NCBI GenBank assembly: GCA_026389955.1 | Contig: JAPLGY010000534.1 | Span: 14,395 to 24,463 of the forward strand | Source of the DNA: Caldilinea sp. | Lineage (GTDB): Bacteria > Chloroflexota > Anaerolineae > Caldilineales > Caldilineaceae | Length of the DNA: 10,069 nucleotides | Reading direction: 5' to 3' | Part shown: positions 1 through 8,185 of the stretch, piece after piece | Position numbering within the stretch: position 1 is the first letter of the stretch | Layout: each line of letters begins with the position of its first letter | Made by a program: the position numbers and the translations under genes | Notes under the pieces: model-generated | The model's database searches: none | Seen by the model: only the letters and a program-made list of their open reading frames with translations | What the model was told of the DNA's origin: nothing

Positions 1-745
1 CTGCCCACCCCTGCTGCTGCTGAATCTGCCGCCACGTTGTCTGCCATCGATAGCCGTACCAGACATACAGCAGCCGCTGCAGATCCAGCACAATCTGTTC
101 CCATTCCTGCGCACGCTCTGCCTGCCGACGCAGCACGCCGAGCCGCGGGCTCAGCTCAGCCAAGATATCGCGCACCCTCACCAGATTTTGCTCGGTGGCC
201 TCCAGGCGGCGAACCGTGCTCCCGCGCTTGAGCTGGTAACCGCTGATCCCAGCTGCCTCCTCAAAAAGCGAACGACGCTCCTCAGGCGCCATGCTCAAAG
301 CCCGGTCAATCAGCCCTTGACCAATCACAGAATAGGTGCGCCTGCCCAACCCGGTCTGCGCCAACAGCTCGACGACATCCTGCAGACGCACACGCCGGCC
401 GTTGAGCAGATACTCGTTGTCGCCGTCTCGGTAGACACGCCGCGTGATCTCTATCTCGCTGTAGTCGACCGGAATCTTGCCGGCGCTGTTGTCCAACGTC
501 AGCGTCACCTCCGCCAGGTTGAGACGCGCTTTTTTGTCGCTGCCCGAAAAGATGACGTCGCCGCTCTTGCGCGAGCGCAACAGGCTGAAACTCTGCTCCC
601 CCAGACACCAACGCACAGCGTCGACGATGTTGCTCTTGCCGCTGCCGTTGGGGCCGACGACCGCCGTGATCCCCAGGTCAAACACAAAATTTGTGCGCCG
701 CGCAAAGGTCTTGAAGCCCTGGATAGAAATCTGCTTGATCCGCAT
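1..745 (-). CDS. smc: Chromosome segregation protein SMC, N-terminal part (cut by window edge)
   Basis: SMC is the ATPase core of the bacterial condensin (with ScpA/ScpB), which compacts and helps segregate the chromosome. The 248 visible codons are the N-terminal head and the start of the coiled coil. The protein opens with [15 protein letters not shown], typical of SMC. Walker A is GPNGSGKS at residues 31-38, followed by NIVDAVRW. The Q-loop region [10 protein letters not shown] is at 138-147 and the EEAAGISGY motif at 162-170. After that, charged and Gln/Leu-rich sequence begins the coil. The ATG at 745 is chosen because homology starts exactly there; the nearby ATG at 753 is out of frame. 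No strong ribosome binding site is seen, and the start lies 11 nt after the stop of the upstream membrane gene, so translational coupling is likely. The hinge, Walker B and signature motif lie beyond position 1. The frame is open with no internal stop to the edge. Confidence 0.97.
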   Translation of the reverse strand, partial: MRIKQISIQGFKTFARRTNFVFDLGITAVVGPNGSGKSNIVDAVRWCLGEQSFSLLRSRKSGDVIFSGSDKKARLNLAEVTLTLDNSAGKIPVDYSEIEITRRVYRDGDNEYLLNGRRVRLQDVVELLAQTGLGRRTYSVIGQGLIDRALSMAPEERRSLFEEAAGISGYQLKRGSTVRRLEATEQNLVRVRDILAELSPRLGVLRRQAERAQEWEQIVLDLQRLLYVWYGYRWQTTWRQIQQQQGWA

Positions 746-756
746 ACCCCCATCGC

Positions 757-1473
757 TCAACGATGAAAACGCCAGAACGCTGGCAAAACTGCCTCAGCCA
801 CTACCCCAGCCAGGTAGATCAGAAGACCAAACAGCAGCCAGCGCCGGCGCTGTCTGAACCAGCTGCCAGTCACCCCGCGCACGACCCAAAGCGGTTCCGC
901 CAAGAGCACCACCAAACTGCTCGCGCCAGCCAGCTGCAGCAAATGCCAAGGAGCCAGCACAACCGGCAGCCAGAGCGGACTGCCCAACACCCCGAGCAGA
1001 TGGCCCGCCCCAAAGGCGGTCAGATTGGCAAGGCGGACCAGCGACCAGACCCCGACCAGCCCGCCGCTGGCCAGCGCCCCCACCGTCAGACCGGCTATCT
1101 CCAGCAGACTGGCCTGCGGCTGCGTCGCCAGACTGCCCGGCAACGGCGACCCAGCAAAGTACCACTCCGACAGGCTGGCACGGTAGAAAAAACCGTCGTC
1201 AAAGGCGCGCTCGATCTGGGTTGGAGCCACCCCCATCAGCACAATCAGCGCCGCCATCGAAACAGCCAGCCAGAGCAGCACAATCCCCAGCGCCCCGCGC
1301 AGATCGCGACGGCGCACAGCCAGCACCACAAAAATGGCCAGCACCACAGTCTGACCCAACGGCATGAAACGCACCTGCCCCAACACCGCCGGCAGCGCCG
1401 TCGTCAGCAGCGCAAAAAAGCTTCCCATCCAATAAAAAACCGGGTCGCTCGTCAGTCGATAGGAACCTTGCAT
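757..1473 (-). CDS. Multi-pass membrane protein of unknown function upstream of smc
   Basis: I do not recognise this 238-residue protein with certainty. It has about five or six hydrophobic segments, roughly at residues 14-34, 38-53, 61-81, 123-145, 155-195 (possibly two) and 212-230. Basic loops (RRR at 54-56, RQRRR at 207-211) suggest cytoplasmic sides. A polar loop at 85-120 is probably outside. The stretch around 146-195 ([17 protein letters not shown], then [10 protein letters not shown]) resembles the part of SpoIIM-like membrane proteins with a conserved HG-x2-E-Leu segment, but the key residues are not all kept, so this is only a hint. The start is set at the ATG at 1473, preceded by GGTGA about 10 nt upstream. 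The frame is open further upstream to 1608, but that would run through the terminator at 1542-1578. It ends 11 nt before smc, so the two are probably one transcript. Confidence 0.72.
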   Translation of the reverse strand: MQGSYRLTSDPVFYWMGSFFALLTTALPAVLGQVRFMPLGQTVVLAIFVVLAVRRRDLRGALGIVLLWLAVSMAALIVLMGVAPTQIERAFDDGFFYRASLSEWYFAGSPLPGSLATQPQASLLEIAGLTVGALASGGLVGVWSLVRLANLTAFGAGHLLGVLGSPLWLPVVLAPWHLLQLAGASSLVVLLAEPLWVVRGVTGSWFRQRRRWLLFGLLIYLAGVVAEAVLPAFWRFHR

Positions 1474-1541
1474 AGGGCTCTTCACCACATTGTGTTTTGT
1501 TTTTGGACTGTTTTTGGAACGCACGATGCGCGTTGAGGGAC

Positions 1542-1578
1542 AAAAATCGGGCGGCTGGTTGCGCCAACCGCCCGATTT
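1542..1578 (-). terminator. Rho-independent terminator of the cytochrome bc operon
   Basis: An 11-bp perfect inverted repeat (AAATCGGGCGG at 1544-1554 pairing with CCGCCCGATTT at 1568-1578) is extended inside by a TGG/CCA pairing after one mismatch. Read on the minus strand, the hairpin runs directly into TTTTTG, the classic intrinsic terminator form. It lies about 60 nt after the stop of the diheme cytochrome c gene and about 70 nt before the membrane protein/smc pair, so it separates the two minus-strand transcription units. Confidence 0.88.
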
Positions 1579-1636
1579 GGAAACTTTGCTTCGCCAAACG
1601 CTGCACACTCGGCTGCGCCCGGCAAGTTCAAGCCTG

Positions 1637-2533
1637 TCAGCGCACCCGATTAGGGTCGAGCAGCCAGGCCACCATCTCGTCGATCTCCTCTTCGCTCATT
1701 CTTTCGGCGAAGTTTTGCGGCATGATGCCAGCCATATACCCCTCAGAGACATAGACATTCGGGTTGACGATGCTGTTGTAGACGTACGTCTCGGCATCTT
1801 CGCCGTGGGTGCCCGCAGTCTCGTGCAGGTTGGCCATATTGGGCCCTACCGGCCCTCGATTGTCAGCATCCTGCGGCTGGTCCAAATTGTGGCAGCCGAT
1901 ACACCCCATACTGACAAAAAGCTCCTGCGGCTGACGTGGACCTGTAGGTTCGGCAGTCACAGCCGCTTCGGCTGCGTCGCCTTCTGCCCCTTCCGCAGCA
2001 CGCATCGGGGTGTTCGCAAAGAACTGCCAGGGGTCCGGGTTGTCCTCTGTTCCTTGTGTCAGCGCAGATTTCTCCCAGTTCAACACAAAGTCGGTCACTG
2101 CATCGACCTGGTCGTCCCGCAAAGGCCCGCCAAAACGATTGCTCCAGGTCGGCATCATCTGTGCCCACTGCATATTCACATTGGAGGGGCGTCCCGCTGC
2201 AACCGTCAACGCAATGTAGTCCTCCAGCGAACCGCTCCAGCCCACATCAGCCAGCCGCTGCGTGAAAAAATAGTTGCTGTGCAGCGCAGGCGCTACCCCG
2301 GGCAACCCCTTGCCATCCATGCCATGACAGTTGTAACAGTTGTTGGCGTAAATCTCTGCGCCCTTCTCAATGGCACGGCCGTCCCAGTTGGCTGTCTGTG
2401 CTTCCATACGGCTTTCTTCGACAACACCCAGAAAGAGCAACAAGCCGATCGTCAACAGCAACGCGCCAATTCCCAGCCCGATCTTGAGGATCGGTGCACG
2501 AACATACAAAAAATTGTACCAAGGTCGCTTCAT
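1637..2533 (-). CDS. Membrane-anchored diheme c-type cytochrome of the bc complex
   Basis: This 298-residue protein is the cytochrome c subunit that would accept electrons from the Rieske centre and pass them to a terminal oxidase or soluble carrier. Residues about 14-38 form one hydrophobic anchor that leaves the rest outside the membrane. There are two c-type heme sites: CYNCH at 66-70 with likely axial Met at 126 or 127 (MMPTW), and CIGCH at 211-215 with likely axial Met 271 (GIMPQNF). An Ala/Glu-rich linker (about 178-200) joins the two cytochrome c domains. The ATG at 2533 is supported by GAGGAG, which forms the last two Glu codons of the cytochrome b gene directly before its TAG stop, 12 nt upstream of the ATG. 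The gap to cytochrome b is 9 nt, so the pair is translationally coupled. It is the last gene of the operon. I give no symbol because naming of such diheme subunits varies. Confidence 0.95.
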   Translation of the reverse strand: MKRPWYNFLYVRAPILKIGLGIGALLLTIGLLLFLGVVEESRMEAQTANWDGRAIEKGAEIYANNCYNCHGMDGKGLPGVAPALHSNYFFTQRLADVGWSGSLEDYIALTVAAGRPSNVNMQWAQMMPTWSNRFGGPLRDDQVDAVTDFVLNWEKSALTQGTEDNPDPWQFFANTPMRAAEGAEGDAAEAAVTAEPTGPRQPQELFVSMGCIGCHNLDQPQDADNRGPVGPNMANLHETAGTHGEDAETYVYNSIVNPNVYVSEGYMAGIMPQNFAERMSEEEIDEMVAWLLDPNRVR

Positions 2534-2542
2534 GAAGGTTGT

Positions 2543-4057
2543 CTACTCCTCTGCTGCAGGACGGACAAAGCTGAAGTCGCGCAGCCCATACTGCTCCCAG
2601 TAGAGGGAGTTCTCGTGCAGGAAAAACGTCCGCTTGAAGCTATCTTCCACACCTTCTGGACTCAGCCAGTGGATTTCCCAGGTCAACCGCTTCAAACTCG
2701 GCTGTTCCTGCGAAATGGTCAGCACACCGTATGGGGTGTTGAAAGAGGGGTCCTCCTCTTCAAAATGCGCGATATGGCCCTCAAACTGGTGCAAAATGTG
2801 GTTGAACTCTTCATTTTCGGTCACAGGATGCTCTCGAGTATCGTACACGCCGAGCGGCAGATTGGCGTAGCCCAGCTCGCGCACATGGCCAGCCCCCGCG
2901 ACTACGCCGCTGATGATGGCGACACGGCGGTCACGTGCCCGGCGACTTGGGTTGCGATCCAGATAGGGGATCGCCATCAACAGCACCAGCAGCACACCCG
3001 GCAAGATCACACCGGCGATCATTTTGTCGGCAATTTTGAGCAGCCCCTGCAGCCAGTAGAAATACCAGGGCGCCACCGTATGCAGCGGGGTCGACTGCGG
3101 GTTGGCGATCGACTCCAGAGGAGCCGAGAAGAAAAATGCCGTCAGGAAAACCATGATCGCCGTGAAGCCGATCAGGAAAGAAGCCTCGTCGATCATCACA
3201 TCCGGCAGGAAATAGACACGGCGGTCAGCCGGCACCTTGTTGGCTGTATCCTGGCCGACCTCCTCTTCGTCGGACGGCAGGCTGATGCCAAAATGCACCA
3301 CTTTGTAGTAATGCACAAAGAAGAAAAGAAACAGAATCAACGGCAGGAAAAGCACATGCAAAAGATAAAAACGGAGCAGCCCGTTCGCGCCGATGTCAGG
3401 TGCACCGCGCGCCAGAAGGTTGACTGTTTCTCCGACAATGGCAGGCGGCACCGCCTCAGCCATCGAGGTGCCGATGGTCACCGCCCAAAAAGCCAGCTGA
3501 TCCCACGGCAGCAGATAGCCTGAAAAACTCAGGAAAAGAGTCAGCACCAGCAAGATCACACCCGTAAACCAGGTGAACTGGCGAGGCGCTTTGTAGCTGC
3601 CGGTCAGATAGGTCCTTACCATATGCGCCGTGACAATCAGCACCATCAGCTCAGCCCCCAGACGGTGCATGTCTCGCATAAACTGGCCAAACGGCACGTT
3701 GCTCAGCAAGCGAATCATGTCGACGTACGCACGTTCCGGCGTCGGCGCATACCAGATCATCAGAATCAACCCGGTGATCGTCTCCACAAAAAACAGATAG
3801 GTGGAGAGCAGACCCAACCGAAAGGTGTGGGTGAATTTGGTGACGCTCTCGTGGTAGTAGGTCGGCTTGATGTGCAGCAGAAAGGTCTCAGAGTGGGGCT
3901 TCAGCCGAGGGTTGGGACGCCCCGGCGCCTCGCCACGAATCATGCGGCGCACTTCACCCGCTGGAATTCCGGCAGTGATGCGGGTAAACACATCGTCTGC
4001 GACATCCAGAACAGTTTGCACTACACTCTTTTTTTCAATTTCAGGTTGGACAGCCAT
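2543..4057 (-). CDS. Cytochrome b subunit (b6/subunit IV-like, full length) of quinol:cytochrome c oxidoreductase
   Basis: This 504-residue protein is the membrane core that oxidises quinol at Qo and passes one electron across two b hemes. Likely heme ligands are His131/His145 and His234/His249. The 15-residue step in the second pair is the b6-type spacing, where mitochondrial-type cytochrome b has 14. Helices A-D lie at about 80-103, 132-150, 164-186 and 228-250; [13 protein letters not shown] (about 179-191) follows helix C. The second half corresponds to b6f subunit IV, fused in frame: helices at about 293-312 and 347-366. The Qo motif, normally PEWY, reads APWY at 329-332. After residue 390 there is no clear further helix but a soluble, acidic tail of about 110 residues. 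AAGGAG lies 4 nt before the ATG at 4057. The gene sits 53 nt after the Rieske gene and 9 nt before the cytochrome c gene. Confidence 0.96.
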   Translation of the reverse strand: MAVQPEIEKKSVVQTVLDVADDVFTRITAGIPAGEVRRMIRGEAPGRPNPRLKPHSETFLLHIKPTYYHESVTKFTHTFRLGLLSTYLFFVETITGLILMIWYAPTPERAYVDMIRLLSNVPFGQFMRDMHRLGAELMVLIVTAHMVRTYLTGSYKAPRQFTWFTGVILLVLTLFLSFSGYLLPWDQLAFWAVTIGTSMAEAVPPAIVGETVNLLARGAPDIGANGLLRFYLLHVLFLPLILFLFFFVHYYKVVHFGISLPSDEEEVGQDTANKVPADRRVYFLPDVMIDEASFLIGFTAIMVFLTAFFFSAPLESIANPQSTPLHTVAPWYFYWLQGLLKIADKMIAGVILPGVLLVLLMAIPYLDRNPSRRARDRRVAIISGVVAGAGHVRELGYANLPLGVYDTREHPVTENEEFNHILHQFEGHIAHFEEEDPSFNTPYGVLTISQEQPSLKRLTWEIHWLSPEGVEDSFKRTFFLHENSLYWEQYGLRDFSFVRPAAEE

Positions 4058-4110
4058 AAGACTCCTTTTCGCAACGGTGACAATGCAAAAAAGTCGATTG
4101 GACAGTTCGA

Positions 4111-4911
4111 TTACGCTGGAATCACTCGGGCCGGCGAGTCGACGGCAGGCGATCCAGGTACCCGCTTCCCTGTGTTGACCGCGACCTCACCGTTTTCGAT
4201 CGAGATCGCAAATTTGTCGAGCGAACGCGGCGCTGGACCCTCGATAAAGTATCCCTCCCGTGTAAACTTGGAGCCATGACACGGACACTCAAACCGGTTG
4301 TTGGCCTGTTCCCACTTGTACAGACAGCCCAGATGCGTGCAGACCATGTAGAGAGCGACTGGGCCCTCTTCCTCCGTGTTGACCAACCAGAACTTGCCGC
4401 CCGTCACCGGCTGCGGCGAGGCAGTCGTCTCTGGCAGCGTCGTCTCTGGCCCGATGAAAAAGACACCGCCAAATTCACCTGCCTTGAAGCGCGGCATCAG
4501 AAACTGAAAGAGCCCTACGCTGGACTGGAGCGTCACAAGACCCAACACCCCGCCCCAGGCATAGGTGAGGAACTCACGGCGGGACATCTCCTTGTGCGCC
4601 TTCTCCTCCGGCGACTCCTCCACAAAAGCCGGAACAGCAGCCGCAACAGGCTGCGCAAGCCCGGCGGTCACCCCGTTTCCCGCTGCCCCGTTGCCGTGAG
4701 CGGCTGCAGCCTGCCCGCCCATTTTCTGGACAACAGCCCGCTCTGCCGCCGGTTGCACAGCCGCCGCCGGTTTCACAGCCGCCGCCGGTTGCTTCGGCTC
4801 AGAGGCTGACTCTAGCCTGGCTTTTTTGGCAGCCGACTGCATTTTTGCCTTCAATTCGGCGATCCGTTTTTCACGTTCTTCACCGCTCAAGTCAGCTACT
4901 GTGTCTGCCAT
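4111..4911 (-). CDS. Rieske [2Fe-2S] iron-sulfur protein of the bc complex
   Basis: This 266-residue subunit takes an electron from quinol at Qo and hands it to cytochrome c. The cluster motifs are complete: CTHLGC at 191-196 and CPCHGS at 209-214. By family knowledge, C191, H193, C209 and H212 bind the cluster and C196-C211 form the stabilising disulfide. A twin-arginine-type motif SRREFL (110-115) precedes a single hydrophobic anchor (about 117-140). Unusually, about 109 residues come before that motif. They comprise a charged, helix-like segment (1-40) and an Ala/Pro-rich linker (41-97) that includes an 18-bp imperfect tandem DNA repeat at 4755-4790. The ATG at 4911 has AGAAGGAGG 9 nt upstream, an excellent ribosome binding site, which supports the long N-terminus as real. 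It is the first gene of the operon, downstream of the promoter at 5063-5091. Confidence 0.96.
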   Translation of the reverse strand: MADTVADLSGEEREKRIAELKAKMQSAAKKARLESASEPKQPAAAVKPAAAVQPAAERAVVQKMGGQAAAAHGNGAAGNGVTAGLAQPVAAAVPAFVEESPEEKAHKEMSRREFLTYAWGGVLGLVTLQSSVGLFQFLMPRFKAGEFGGVFFIGPETTLPETTASPQPVTGGKFWLVNTEEEGPVALYMVCTHLGCLYKWEQANNRFECPCHGSKFTREGYFIEGPAPRSLDKFAISIENGEVAVNTGKRVPGSPAVDSPARVIPA

Positions 4912-5056
4912 TGGACGCGGCCTCCTTCTCGCACATCGTTTGGTGATTCAGCACTTTTTTTTCACAAGATGGCAACAGGAAGCTGCTACCTTGCCCTGCT
5001 TGCCTCTCTGCATACTGCTATTTCCGAGGAGTTGCCGCCTCTGCGACAAACAACTT
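4912..5056 (-). other. Leader of the bc operon with a possible 21-codon leader ORF
   Basis: This is the predicted untranslated leader between the inferred transcription start (near 5056) and the Rieske ATG. It is about 145 nt, long for a simple operon. Inside it, a small frame at 4948-5013 (21 codons, MQRGKQGKVAASCCHLVKKKC) starts with ATG and ends before the Rieske ribosome binding site; its last Lys codons contain a run of eight A. GGCAA and TTGCC could pair locally around the middle of the leader. I recognise no riboswitch class here. Whether the small frame is translated cannot be told from this sequence alone. Confidence 0.3.
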
Positions 5057-5062
5057 GCGTCG

Positions 5063-5091
5063 AATATAGCATACGGGCTGGCATTTGTCAA
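5063..5091 (-). promoter_or_regulatory. Sigma-70 promoter for the bc operon
   Basis: On the minus strand there is a perfect -35 TTGACA (5086-5091), a 17-nt spacer, and -10 TATATT (5063-5068) preceded by TGC, giving an extended -10. This is one base from full consensus and is the best promoter-like match seen in the window. It sits in the 314-bp gap between valS and the Rieske gene and points at the Rieske gene, so the respiratory operon is probably expressed constitutively and strongly. Confidence 0.78.
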
Positions 5092-5172
5092 AATAATCAC
5101 AAACAACCTGCACAAAAATTTCTCTTTCTTCGCTCTCCCTTCTTTGTCCCAGTATATCCTGCAAAAGCCCTG

Positions 5173-5209
5173 CGTGCAAAACACGTACAATCTTTGCAAC
5201 AGGTTGTAC
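5173..5209 (-). terminator. Weak inverted repeats after valS, possible terminator
   Basis: Just after the valS stop, GTACAA (5185-5190) can pair with TTGTAC (5204-5209). A second small hairpin, CGTG/CACG (5173-5185), lies next to it. Read leftwards the U-rich part is short (GTGTTTTGC), so this is not a canonical intrinsic terminator. It is the only candidate seen between valS and the bc promoter; rho-dependent termination is equally possible. Confidence 0.25.
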
Positions 5210-5225
5210 CGGTCTGTTGTCGCAG

Positions 5226-7940
5226 TCAGACTGCCAGTTCGGCCAGCCGTTCGGTGAGTCGGCTGCGCCGTTCTTGCAGCTCCGCCAGCCTGGCCCGCTC
5301 GCGCTCGACCACCTCAGCCGGTGCTTTGCCGACAAAGCCGGGATTGGCCAGCATCCCTTCGATCCGCTGTCCCAGACGGTCGACGTTGTCGATCTCCTCT
5401 TGGGTGCGTTTACGTTCTGCGGCCAGATCGACCAGCCCGGCCATCGGCAGATAGACAGTCATGCCCGCCACGGCCAGGACCGCCGCCTGGCCCGGTGCTG
5501 CCAGCTCGGCTGCGATCTGAACGGCGCTGGCATCCAGGCGGGCCAGCATCGCGACGGTCGACAGATTTTGCACCAACAGCGTCACCTGGTCACCTGCGCT
5601 GACCAGCGCTGCGATCTTGCGGCCTGCCGGCACATCGTATTCGCTGCGCACATTGCGGATGGCGCGCACCAGTTCCTGCAGACGGCCGAACGCCTCCTCG
5701 GCCTGCGGCGCATGGCCGTCGCTCTCCTGCGGCCAACGCACGGCCATCAGCGACCGTTCTCCTGCTGCCATACCCGGCAGGTTCTGCCAGATCGCCTCGG
5801 TGACAAAGGGCATGAACGGATGGAGCAGGCGCAGGCTGCGCTCCAGCACAAAGGCCAGCACCTGGCGGGTGGCAGCCGCTTCAACGGCACTGCCCTCCCC
5901 CAACCGTACTTTGGCGGCTTCGATGTACCAGTCGCAGTATTCGCTCCACAGAAATTCGTAAAGCTGGCGGCCGGCCTCCCCCAGCTGCCACTGTTCGATC
6001 AGCCGCTGAACCTCACGGCGTACCCCCTCATACCGGCTCAAAATCCAGCGATCTGCCAGTCCCAGGGCGGACTGCTCGGGCAGCCGATAGGCTGGGCTGT
6101 TGGGGTCTGTGTAGTCGATCTCCAGTGCGCTGTCTTGCAGTTTCATGGCCACAAAGCGGGCTGCGTTCCAAATTTTGTTGGCAAAATTGCGGTTGGCCTC
6201 GACTCGGCTGACGCTGAGTTTGAGGTCGTTGCCCGGCGTGCCGCCTGTCAACAGGCTAAAACGGAGCGCGTCGGTCCCATATTCAGCGATCAGGTCGAGC
6301 GGGTCGAGCGCGTTGCCCAGGCTTTTGCTCATTTTTCGCCCCTGCTCGTCGCGCACCAGGCCATGCAGGTAAACCACGCTGAAAGGCACCTTCCCGCTGC
6401 ATTTCAGCCCCAGCATGACCATGCGCGCCACCCAAAAAAAGAGGATGTCGTAGCCGGTCTCCAAGACTGTCGTCGGGTAATAGGTGGCCAGATCCTGGGT
6501 GCGGACAGGCCAGCCCAGCGTGCTGAACGGCCACAGCCCACTGCTGAACCAGGTATCCAGCACATCGGGGTCCTGCCGCAGGGGAACTGCACTGCCGTAC
6601 TGGGCCAGTGCCTTGGCCTGTGCCTCGGCTTCGGTCCGCCCGGCAAACATGGCGCCGTCGGGCCCATACCAGACTGGAATGCGATGTCCCCACCAGAGCT
6701 GGCGGCTGATGCACCAGTCCTGAATGTTCTCCAGCCAGTGGTTGTACACCCGCTCGAAGCGCTGCGGCACGATCTGAATCGCCCCGTCGGCCACTGCCGC
6801 CAGCGCTGGCCGGGCCAAAGGCGCCATCCTGACCCACCACTGCTCGCTCAGCAGCGGTTCTACGATCGTCCGGCAGCGCTGGCAATGGCCGACCTGGTGG
6901 AGATGCTCTTTGTCGCCGACCACCAGCCCGGCTGCGCCCATGTCCGCCCAGAGCTTTCGCCGCGCAGCAAAACGGTCCAGCCCGGCGTAAGGGCCAGCAG
7001 CCTGGTTGAGCGTGCCATCGTTGTTCAGGATGTTGAGCATCGTCAACCCATGTCGCTTGCCGATCTCATAGTCATTGGGGTCATGGCCAGGCGTCACCTT
7101 GAGTGCACCGGTGCCAAAGGCCGGGTCCACATAGCTGTCTGCGACCACCGGGATAGCCCGCCCCAGCACCGGAACCAACGCAACCTTGCCCACCACCGCC
7201 TGGTACCGCTCGTCGTCCGGGTGCACAGCCACCGCCGTATCGCCCAGGATGGTCTCCGGCCGCGTCGTGCTTACCTCCAGGAACCCCCCTTCCTGCAGCG
7301 GATAGCGAAAGGTATAAAAACGGCCGTTGACCTCCTCGTACTCCACCTCCAGGTCGCTGATGGCGCTGCGGCAGCGCGGGCACCAGTTGACCAGATAGTT
7401 GCCTTTGTAGATCAACCCTTCTTCGTAGAGCTGGACGAACGCTTCGAGCACCGCCTCGCTCAACCTCTCATCCAGCGTGAAACGTTCGCGCGTCCAGTCA
7501 CAGGAGATGCCCATTCGTTTCTGCTGGGCAGTGATGCGGGCGTGGTACTCTGCCTTCCATCCCCATACTTCGTCGACAAACCGCTCGCGCCCCAGGTCAT
7601 GGCGGGTGATCCCCTGTTTCTCCAGCTGACGCTCGACCACGTTCTGCGTGGCAATCCCGGCGTGGTCGGTGCCAGGCACCCAGAGCGTGGGGTCGCCAGC
7701 CATGCGGTGGTAGCGAATCAACATATCTTCAATGCTGCTGGTGATCGCGTGCCCCAGATGCAGCGCCCCCGTGACATTGGGAGGCGGCATCGAGATCACA
7801 AACGGGCGACGGCTGGGGTCAGCCAGCCCACTGGCAAGCTGCTGCTCAGGCTGAAACAGCCCTTTCTGCTCCCACCAGCTGTAGAGGGCTTCTTCCACCG
7901 CCTGCGGGTCGTACGCTTTGGGCATCGTCGGTTCGGTCAT
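5226..7940 (-). CDS. valS: Valyl-tRNA synthetase
   Basis: This class I aminoacyl-tRNA synthetase (904 residues, usual length for bacterial ValRS) charges tRNA-Val in the cytoplasm and clears mischarged Thr. The HIGH motif is HLGH at residues 61-64, inside PPPNVTGALHLGHA. The KMSKS loop is at 536-540 (GRKMSKSLGNALDP). The editing (CP1) domain carries TTRPETILGDTAVAVHP at 225-241 and GTGALKVTPGHDPNDYEIG at about 276-294. Two CxxC pairs (CPRC near 187, CQRC near 353) look like zinc-knuckle halves. An anticodon-binding region follows, and the last about 65 residues form the typical charged coiled-coil arm. I chose the ATG at 7940 because AGGAG lies 8 nt upstream; a GTG six codons earlier (7958) is in frame but would overlap that site. 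The gene appears monocistronic, divergent from the CpXC gene. Confidence 0.99.
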   Translation of the reverse strand: MTEPTMPKAYDPQAVEEALYSWWEQKGLFQPEQQLASGLADPSRRPFVISMPPPNVTGALHLGHAITSSIEDMLIRYHRMAGDPTLWVPGTDHAGIATQNVVERQLEKQGITRHDLGRERFVDEVWGWKAEYHARITAQQKRMGISCDWTRERFTLDERLSEAVLEAFVQLYEEGLIYKGNYLVNWCPRCRSAISDLEVEYEEVNGRFYTFRYPLQEGGFLEVSTTRPETILGDTAVAVHPDDERYQAVVGKVALVPVLGRAIPVVADSYVDPAFGTGALKVTPGHDPNDYEIGKRHGLTMLNILNNDGTLNQAAGPYAGLDRFAARRKLWADMGAAGLVVGDKEHLHQVGHCQRCRTIVEPLLSEQWWVRMAPLARPALAAVADGAIQIVPQRFERVYNHWLENIQDWCISRQLWWGHRIPVWYGPDGAMFAGRTEAEAQAKALAQYGSAVPLRQDPDVLDTWFSSGLWPFSTLGWPVRTQDLATYYPTTVLETGYDILFFWVARMVMLGLKCSGKVPFSVVYLHGLVRDEQGRKMSKSLGNALDPLDLIAEYGTDALRFSLLTGGTPGNDLKLSVSRVEANRNFANKIWNAARFVAMKLQDSALEIDYTDPNSPAYRLPEQSALGLADRWILSRYEGVRREVQRLIEQWQLGEAGRQLYEFLWSEYCDWYIEAAKVRLGEGSAVEAAATRQVLAFVLERSLRLLHPFMPFVTEAIWQNLPGMAAGERSLMAVRWPQESDGHAPQAEEAFGRLQELVRAIRNVRSEYDVPAGRKIAALVSAGDQVTLLVQNLSTVAMLARLDASAVQIAAELAAPGQAAVLAVAGMTVYLPMAGLVDLAAERKRTQEEIDNVDRLGQRIEGMLANPGFVGKAPAEVVERERARLAELQERRSRLTERLAELAV

Positions 7941-8011
7941 GCTCGGTTCTCCTGTCACACAAAAAACCGCTTCTTCCTCCAGGACGTAGCGGCATCTTAC
8001 TACTTTTTGAT

Positions 8012-8020
8012 TGTATACCA
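8012..8020 (-). promoter_or_regulatory. Extended -10 promoter element for valS
   Basis: On the minus strand TGGTATACA (followed by AT) gives an extended -10 about 70 nt before the valS start. The best -35 at a 17-nt spacing is poor (TTTCGG), so the call rests on the extended -10. The predicted leader is short and shows no T-box sequence or fold. Confidence 0.4.
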
Positions 8021-8098
8021 GCCAGAAGAGAAAACCGAAATTGCAGATCTGCCAAAAACGCTTCGCCCTTTCCGATTGTCTCTACAAAATGCTGGCCG

Positions 8099-8107
8099 TG
8101 GTATACT
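8099..8107 (+). promoter_or_regulatory. Extended -10 promoter element for the CpXC gene
   Basis: TGGTATACT is a strong extended -10 (TGn plus TATACT at 8102-8107), 79 nt before the ATG at 8186. No good -35 exists at 17 nt; TTGTCT at 8076-8081 would need a 20-nt spacer. The same TGGTATAC core appears in the opposite orientation for valS, 90 bp away. Confidence 0.45.
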
Positions 8108-8185
8108 GGTTTGCGTGCAACAGGAACAGAGCAGCACCCGTTGCCCCACCCCCTCTCAAAAAAATTCACCGGGAGAATCCCACCC

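Noticed and set aside
188..766. Plus-strand open frame over the first 800 bases
   Set aside because: It is antisense to the SMC head domain, which is unmistakable on the minus strand (Walker A, Q-loop, EEAAGIS).
763..1536. Plus-strand 257-codon frame opposite the membrane protein
   Set aside because: It is Gln/His/Arg-rich, without hydrophobic segments or motifs. The minus-strand frame has a good start, membrane helices and operon spacing.
1474..1608. Upstream extension of the membrane protein frame
   Set aside because: It would place the coding start before the intrinsic terminator hairpin and adds a polar segment read from terminator sequence. The ATG at 1473 has a ribosome binding site.
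1490..3523. Open frame of 677 codons on the plus strand opposite the cytochrome genes
   Set aside because: It mirrors the cytochrome c and cytochrome b coding sequence, has low-complexity Gln/His/Arg content and crosses the terminator; there is no start signal or family match.
7941..8010. T-box riboswitch in the valS leader
   Set aside because: The predicted leader is only about 65-70 nt and shows no T-box consensus, specifier stem or terminator/antiterminator pair.
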